Below, piece after piece: positions 14,991 through 19,030 of a stretch of 19,030 nt of DNA. Origin of the DNA: Planctomycetaceae bacterium (GTDB lineage: Bacteria > Planctomycetota > Planctomycetia > Pirellulales > JAEUIK01); contig JAEUIK010000483.1 in NCBI GenBank assembly GCA_016793185.1, forward strand, positions 1 through 19,030, read 5' to 3'. The notes under the pieces are model-generated. The model was not told the origin of the DNA, did no database searches, and was given only the letters and a program-made list of their open reading frames with translations. The first letter of the stretch is position 1. Each line of letters opens with the position of its first letter. Position numbers and translations under genes: made by a program.

Positions 14991-17900
14991 ATGAGTGTTC
15001 CCCCGTTCGTGCATCTGCATTGCCATAGCCACTTCAGCCTGCTGGATGGGGCGAGTCCGATCAAGGGATTGATCGCCCGCACCAAAGAGCTGGGGATGAA
15101 CGCCCTGGCGCTCACCGATCACGGCAATCTGCACGGGGCGCTCGAGTTCTACAGCAAGGCCAAGGAGGAGGGGATCAATCCGGTCCTGGGTTACGAGGCG
15201 TACGTCGCCCCCGGCAGCCGTTTCAAGAAGGATGTCGATACGCTCCAGGAGGCGAGCTACCACCTCACCTTGTTGGCGCAGAACCGCACCGGATTCCAGA
15301 ACCTCGTCAAGCTCGCTTCGCATGCGTTTCTGGAGGGGTTTTATCGCAAGCCGCGGATCGATCGCGAGCTGCTGGCCCAATACAACGAAGGGATCATCTG
15401 CCTCAGCGGCTGCGTGTCGGGCGAGTTCAGCCGGGCCCTGCTCCGCGGAGCAAATCCGCAGCTCGAGCTCGACGCCGCGTGCCAGATCGCCGGCTGGTTC
15501 CACAATGTTTTTGGCGACCGCTACTTCATCGAGATCCAGAACAATGGGCTGGAGATCCAGCGTCTGGCCATGGAAGGGGCCGTCGCGGTCGCCAAGCGGA
15601 TGGGGCTGCCTTTGGTCTGCACCAGCGACGCCCATTACATCCGCCGCGAGGACGCCGAAGCCCAGGACGTGCTCCTGTGCATCAACACCGGCCGCTTCCG
15701 CACCGACGTCAACCGGATGCGAATGGAGGGGGACCAGTTCTACCTGCGCAGCCCCGAGGAAATGCTGGCCGCGTTTCCCGGTTACGAGGAGGCGCTCAAG
15801 CAGAGCCAGTTGATCGCCGACTCGGTGGACATCGAGCTGAACCTCGGCCAACGGCACTTTCCCAATTTCTCGCCCCCCGCTTCGCTCAGCTCGGCGGAGT
15901 ATCTCGAACAGCTCTGCGTCGAGGGGCTCAAGCGGCGCTATGCCCACGTGCCCGAGCATCTCGTCGACGGCGAGCTGGCCCCGGTCGTCCGCGAGCGGCT
16001 GGATCGCGAATTCTACGTGATCAACAAGCTCGGCTTCGCCAACTACTTCCTGATTGTCTGGGACTTCGTCCGCTTCGCCCACGAGCGGAATATCCCGGCT
16101 TCGGCGCGCGGTTCGGGCGTCGGTTCGCTGGTGGCCTTTGCGCTGGGACTGAGCCATGTCTGCCCGCTGAGGTACGACTTGTTGTTCGAGCGTTTCCTCG
16201 ACGAGAACCGCAAGGAAGCGCCCGATATCGATATCGACTTCTGCAAGGATCGCCGCGGCGAGGTCATCGAGTACGTCAAGCAGAAGTACGGCGAAGCCAA
16301 CGTCGCCCAGATCGGCACGTTCGGCACCCTGGCCGCGCGGGCCGCGATTCGCGACGTGGGCCGGGCTCTGAGCATGCCCATCCCGCGCGTCGATGCGGTC
16401 GTGGCGATGGTGCCCGAGCAATTGGGCATCACGCTCGAAGAAGCGATCGAGATGAGCGCCGATCTCAAGAAGGCCTACGAGTCCGACGCTGAGATCCGCG
16501 AGCTGCTGGATTTAGCGCGCAAGATCGAAGGGCTCGCCCGCAACGTCGGCACCCACGCCGCCGCGGTGGTGATCGCCGACCGGCCGCTGGTCGAATACGT
16601 GCCGCTGCAGCGGGTGTCGGGCAAGGAAGAAATCATCACCCAGTGGGCGATGGGGGACGTCGAGCGCGCCGGCTTGCTGAAGATGGATTTTCTCGGCCTG
16701 CGCAACTTGACGATCCTGGCCAAGGCGGTCGACCTGATCGAGCAGACGACCGGCCAGCGGATCGATCCTTACAGCTTCCCAATGGACGACGGGCCGACGT
16801 TCCAACTCCTCTGCCGCGGCGAAACGAAAGGGATCTTTCAGCTCGAAAGCGGCGGCATCCGCGATCTCCTGCAGCGGATGAAGCCCGACCACTTTCGCGA
16901 CATCATCGCCACCAACGCGCTCTACCGCCCGGGGCCGCTCGAAGGGGGGATGGTCGACGAGTACATCCAGGTCAAGCTCGGCCGCAAGCAGGCCGAGTAC
17001 AAACATCCCGTGATGGAGGAAGTCCTCGGCGAAACGCACGGGGTGATGGTCTATCAAGAGCAGGTGATGCGGATTCTCAATCGCCTGGGAGGCATCGAGC
17101 TTTCCAGCGCCTATACCTGCATCAAGGCGATCAGCAAGAAAAAGCTGTCGATGATCGCCAAGTTCCGCGAAGAGTTCTGCGCGGGATCGGTCCGGCAGGG
17201 GCTCGCCAAGAAGGACGCCGTCGAGCTGTTCGACATGGTCGAGAAGTTCGCCGGCTACGGCTTCAACAAGAGCCACTCGACCGCCTACGCCCTGGTCGCG
17301 TACATGACGGCCTACCTCAAGGCCCACTATCCGGTCGAGTTCATGGCGGCCCTCCTCTGCGGCGACATGGACGGCCGCAACTTCAAGAAGAAGGACAGCC
17401 TCGTCGAGCATCTCGAGGATTGCCGCCGGATGGGGGTCGAGGTCATCCCGCCGAGCGTCAACGGTTCGGGAGGCGATTTCACCGTCGCGGACGGCAAAAT
17501 CCTCTTCGGCCTGGCGGCGATCAAGGGGTGCGGCCTTCCCGCGGCCGAGCACATCGTGGCAGCCCGCGCCGCCGGACCCTTCCGTGATATCTTCGACTTT
17601 TGCGAGCGCGTCGACGCCAGCGTCGTCAATCGGGCCGCCATCGAGTCGCTCGTCAAGGCGGGCGCGCTCGACTGCCTGGGGGGGCGCCGCGCGCAGCTTA
17701 TGGCCGTGCTCGATCGCGCCCTGCAGGCTGGCGCCGCCGCCCATGCCGATCGCCGCTCGGGACAGAAGGGGCTGTTCGACGACGACTCGGACGACCAGGC
17801 CGCGGGGGGGCCCGCCCCCCTGCCCGACTTGCCGGAATGGGATCAACGGCAGCGCGTCGGCTTCGAGAAGGAAGTGCTCGGCTTCTACCTGTCGAGCCAT

Positions 17901-18566
17901 CCCCTGGCCGAGCATACCGAAACCTTCAAGATTTATTGCAGCCATTCGACCGTCGAGGCCGCGGCGCTGCCGCATCGGACGCAGGTGGTGCTCGGCGGCA
18001 TCCTCGCATCGATCAAGTTTTCGCAAACCAAGAACCCCCGTCCCGGCTCGCAACACACCAAGTACGCCATGTTCGATCTCGAGGACGAGGCGGGCATCAT
18101 GCGGTCGATTCTCTGGCCCGAGGAGTTCGCCCAGTTCGGCCAGCTGGTCGAGGCCGATAGCATCCTGGTGGTGCGCGGAACGATTGACAAACGGCCGGGC
18201 AGCGAAGAGGCCAACCTGATCGTCAACGAGCTGGTGCGGCTCGACGAGCTGGCCAGCCGCTTCACGCGCGGCGTGCGCGTCCGCGTCCACGAGGACAAAC
18301 ACACCGAGAAGACGCTCGAGCAGCTCTACGAGATCCTGCGGGGCTATCCCGGCAGTTGCGAGCTGCAGTTCGTCATTCACCTGGCCGACGGGTCGCGGGT
18401 GCTTTGCCCCAGCGAGGGGCTCCGCGTGGCCCTGACCGGCGAGATGAAGCAGCGGGTCGATGAGCTGCTGGGGCCGGGGCACGTCTCGCCCATCGCCATG
18501 CCCCCGCCGAAGACGAGCCAGCAAGGGCCGAAGCGCTTCGGACAGCGACAGATGTCGCGTGCCTGA
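14991..18566 (+). CDS. dnaE: DNA polymerase III alpha subunit
   Basis: This is the replicative polymerase catalytic subunit, 1191 aa, normal for DnaE1. The N-terminal PHP domain (5-280) keeps all nine predicted metal ligands: H10, H12, D19, H44, E69, H91, C141, D213 and H215. The palm has PDIDIDF at 411-417 with catalytic D414 and D416 and a third Asp in KMDFLGL (D566). GYGFNKSHS (755-763) is family-typical. The C-terminal part has an internal clamp-binding box QKGLF (925-929) followed by an acidic linker and an OB fold (about 999-1075). The start at 14991 has GGAG and GAGG upstream within 17 bases. It shares the window with tmk and holB. No separate proofreading subunit is visible here. Confidence 0.98.
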   Translation: MSVPPFVHLHCHSHFSLLDGASPIKGLIARTKELGMNALALTDHGNLHGALEFYSKAKEEGINPVLGYEAYVAPGSRFKKDVDTLQEASYHLTLLAQNRTGFQNLVKLASHAFLEGFYRKPRIDRELLAQYNEGIICLSGCVSGEFSRALLRGANPQLELDAACQIAGWFHNVFGDRYFIEIQNNGLEIQRLAMEGAVAVAKRMGLPLVCTSDAHYIRREDAEAQDVLLCINTGRFRTDVNRMRMEGDQFYLRSPEEMLAAFPGYEEALKQSQLIADSVDIELNLGQRHFPNFSPPASLSSAEYLEQLCVEGLKRRYAHVPEHLVDGELAPVVRERLDREFYVINKLGFANYFLIVWDFVRFAHERNIPASARGSGVGSLVAFALGLSHVCPLRYDLLFERFLDENRKEAPDIDIDFCKDRRGEVIEYVKQKYGEANVAQIGTFGTLAARAAIRDVGRALSMPIPRVDAVVAMVPEQLGITLEEAIEMSADLKKAYESDAEIRELLDLARKIEGLARNVGTHAAAVVIADRPLVEYVPLQRVSGKEEIITQWAMGDVERAGLLKMDFLGLRNLTILAKAVDLIEQTTGQRIDPYSFPMDDGPTFQLLCRGETKGIFQLESGGIRDLLQRMKPDHFRDIIATNALYRPGPLEGGMVDEYIQVKLGRKQAEYKHPVMEEVLGETHGVMVYQEQVMRILNRLGGIELSSAYTCIKAISKKKLSMIAKFREEFCAGSVRQGLAKKDAVELFDMVEKFAGYGFNKSHSTAYALVAYMTAYLKAHYPVEFMAALLCGDMDGRNFKKKDSLVEHLEDCRRMGVEVIPPSVNGSGGDFTVADGKILFGLAAIKGCGLPAAEHIVAARAAGPFRDIFDFCERVDASVVNRAAIESLVKAGALDCLGGRRAQLMAVLDRALQAGAAAHADRRSGQKGLFDDDSDDQAAGGPAPLPDLPEWDQRQRVGFEKEVLGFYLSSHPLAEHTETFKIYCSHSTVEAAALPHRTQVVLGGILASIKFSQTKNPRPGSQHTKYAMFDLEDEAGIMRSILWPEEFAQFGQLVEADSILVVRGTIDKRPGSEEANLIVNELVRLDELASRFTRGVRVRVHEDKHTEKTLEQLYEILRGYPGSCELQFVIHLADGSRVLCPSEGLRVALTGEMKQRVDELLGPGHVSPIAMPPPKTSQQGPKRFGQRQMSRA

Positions 18567-18634
18567 ACCCTGCTTTGGCGGACCCCCAGGGGCGGTGTCT
18601 TGCGGTGTGCCCGGCGGTCGTCAGGTACGGGTTA

Positions 18635-18660
18635 TGCCGGCTGCAACGGGGCGGCCGGCA
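18635..18660 (+). terminator. Stem-loop downstream of dnaE, candidate terminator
   Basis: TGCCGGC (18635-18641) and GCCGGCA (18654-18660) form a perfect 7-bp stem with a 12-base loop, 69 bases after the dnaE stop. Only a short CGTTTC follows, so termination would be weak or factor-dependent. Confidence 0.35.
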
Positions 18661-18697
18661 CGTTTCAGCCGGCGCGGCGGATGTCACCCCGGTTTTC

Positions 18698-18726
18698 TTG
18701 CTTTGCCTATCTTTCCAGATTACGAT
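18698..18726 (+). promoter_or_regulatory. Candidate promoter for the last gene
   Basis: TTGCTT (18698-18703) and TACGAT (18721-18726) are 17 bases apart. The -10 matches four of six bases, weaker than the other candidates. The leader to the ATG at 18884 would be about 150 bases. Confidence 0.35.
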
Positions 18727-18757
18727 CGGTAGTTGGCGGTAGATCACGGTTTAGGCA

Positions 18758-18849
18758 ACCGGTGACAGCCGCTCAGACACCTCGAAATCAGTCCGCTCCC
18801 GCCTCACCGCAAGCCCCCTGCGGGTCTTGCGCGGCGGGGGCGCACCGGT
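18758..18849 (+). other. Potential folded leader before the last gene
   Basis: ACCGGTG (18758-18764) pairs with CACCGGT (18843-18849), closing a 92-base segment. Inside it CGCAAG (18808-18813) pairs with CTTGCG (18826-18831), flanked by CCGCC and GGCGG. It lies between the candidate promoter and the ATG at 18884. No known riboswitch class is recognised; chance pairing in GC-rich DNA is possible. Confidence 0.3.
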
Positions 18850-18883
18850 CATAGGCTTCTCGCGGAACGGGAGTACACGGGTC

Positions 18884-19030
18884 ATGAGGCACGGGCGTTT
18901 TTCTCGCGTCTGGACGCTGTTGGCGGTCGTCGCATTAGTGGGCATCGCGCGGCAGGCGTCGGCCCAGCAGCTCGCCGGTGTCGTCGTCGATACCGACGGC
19001 GTGCTGCGGATGAGCTTTCCCGATCCGACG
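18884..19030 (+). CDS. Secreted protein, partial (N-terminus only; possible DUF1598 type)
   Basis: The first 49 codons of an open frame run off the window. The N-terminus MRHGRFSRVW is basic, followed by a hydrophobic core (11-22) and ASA|QQ as a likely signal cleavage site near residue 27. The mature start AGVVVDTDGVLRMSFPDPT suggests a short strand-turn-strand. The 'VVVDxDGVLR' beginning reminds me of planctomycete DUF1598-type secreted proteins, a weak recollection that needs the rest of the gene. GGGAG lies about 12 bases before the ATG. The 317-bp spacer before it holds a stem-loop after dnaE, a promoter candidate and a potential folded leader. Confidence 0.7.
   Translation, partial: MRHGRFSRVWTLLAVVALVGIARQASAQQLAGVVVDTDGVLRMSFPDPT

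Noticed and set aside
14565..16421. 618-codon minus-strand open frame across the FHA end and dnaE start
   Set aside because: It is antisense to two supported genes, and its protein is Arg/Asp/Leu-rich without domain pattern.
16512..18524. 670-codon open frame on the minus strand inside dnaE
   Set aside because: It lies fully antisense to the clearly recognised polymerase gene, has no family motifs, and long antisense frames are expected from codon bias in GC-rich genes.
18700..18800. tRNA-Ser/Leu-like D-arm sequence (GGTGTCTGAGCGGCTG) on the minus strand
   Set aside because: The anticodon-like loop lacks T at the expected position. No T-arm GTTCRA and no matching acceptor half lie at the right distance. 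At most it is a chance or decayed fragment.

Overview
This GC-rich window reads as a housekeeping segment of a planctomycete chromosome, probably a Pirellulales-type relative. That assignment is inferred from gene content: a secreted ThuA-like protein, a planctomycete-style ABC-2 exporter with an extracytoplasmic insert and a membrane-anchored helical partner, a short secreted propeller glycosidase, an FHA protein, and small orphan proteins next to core genes. I see no insertion sequence, prophage, CRISPR array, rRNA or convincing tRNA. There is no obvious defence or biosynthetic island.

Layout. On the minus strand at the left edge lie a 67-aa unknown protein and rpsR (S18). A gene-free, hairpin-rich 515-bp spacer (902-1416) leads into a plus-strand operon: ABC ATPase, ABC-2 permease, and a helical membrane-anchored protein (1417-5692). 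Facing it on the minus strand are ilvN, ilvC, a 91-aa unknown and a radical SAM enzyme (8799 down to 5765). From a divergent, stem-loop-rich spacer a plus-strand pair follows: a secreted ThuA-like protein translationally overlapped with an alpha/beta hydrolase (9147-10867). Next, on the minus strand, come a secreted propeller glycosidase-like protein, tmk and holB (13690 down to 10895). On the plus strand follow an FHA-domain gene (14003-14683) and dnaE (14991-18566). The start of a secreted protein (18884 onward) is cut by the window edge.

How the genes fit together. tmk, holB and dnaE make dTTP precursor and two subunits of the DNA polymerase III holoenzyme, so the right half has a replication flavour. 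ilvN and ilvC are the regulatory subunit and second step of branched-chain amino-acid synthesis; the large subunit ilvB is not in the window. The ABC operon is probably one export or membrane-remodelling machine, since the permease and third gene share an ATGA stop/start overlap.

The least explained parts are non-coding: a roughly 285-nt potentially folded leader before the ABC operon, a row of six short inverted repeats between the ilvN and ThuA promoters, a folded leader before the last gene, and two spacers with a 9-nt periodic CACNNAGGA repeat. Seven gene starts have a TTGNNN, 16-17 bp, near-TATAAT arrangement upstream, which gives a consistent though untested promoter picture.
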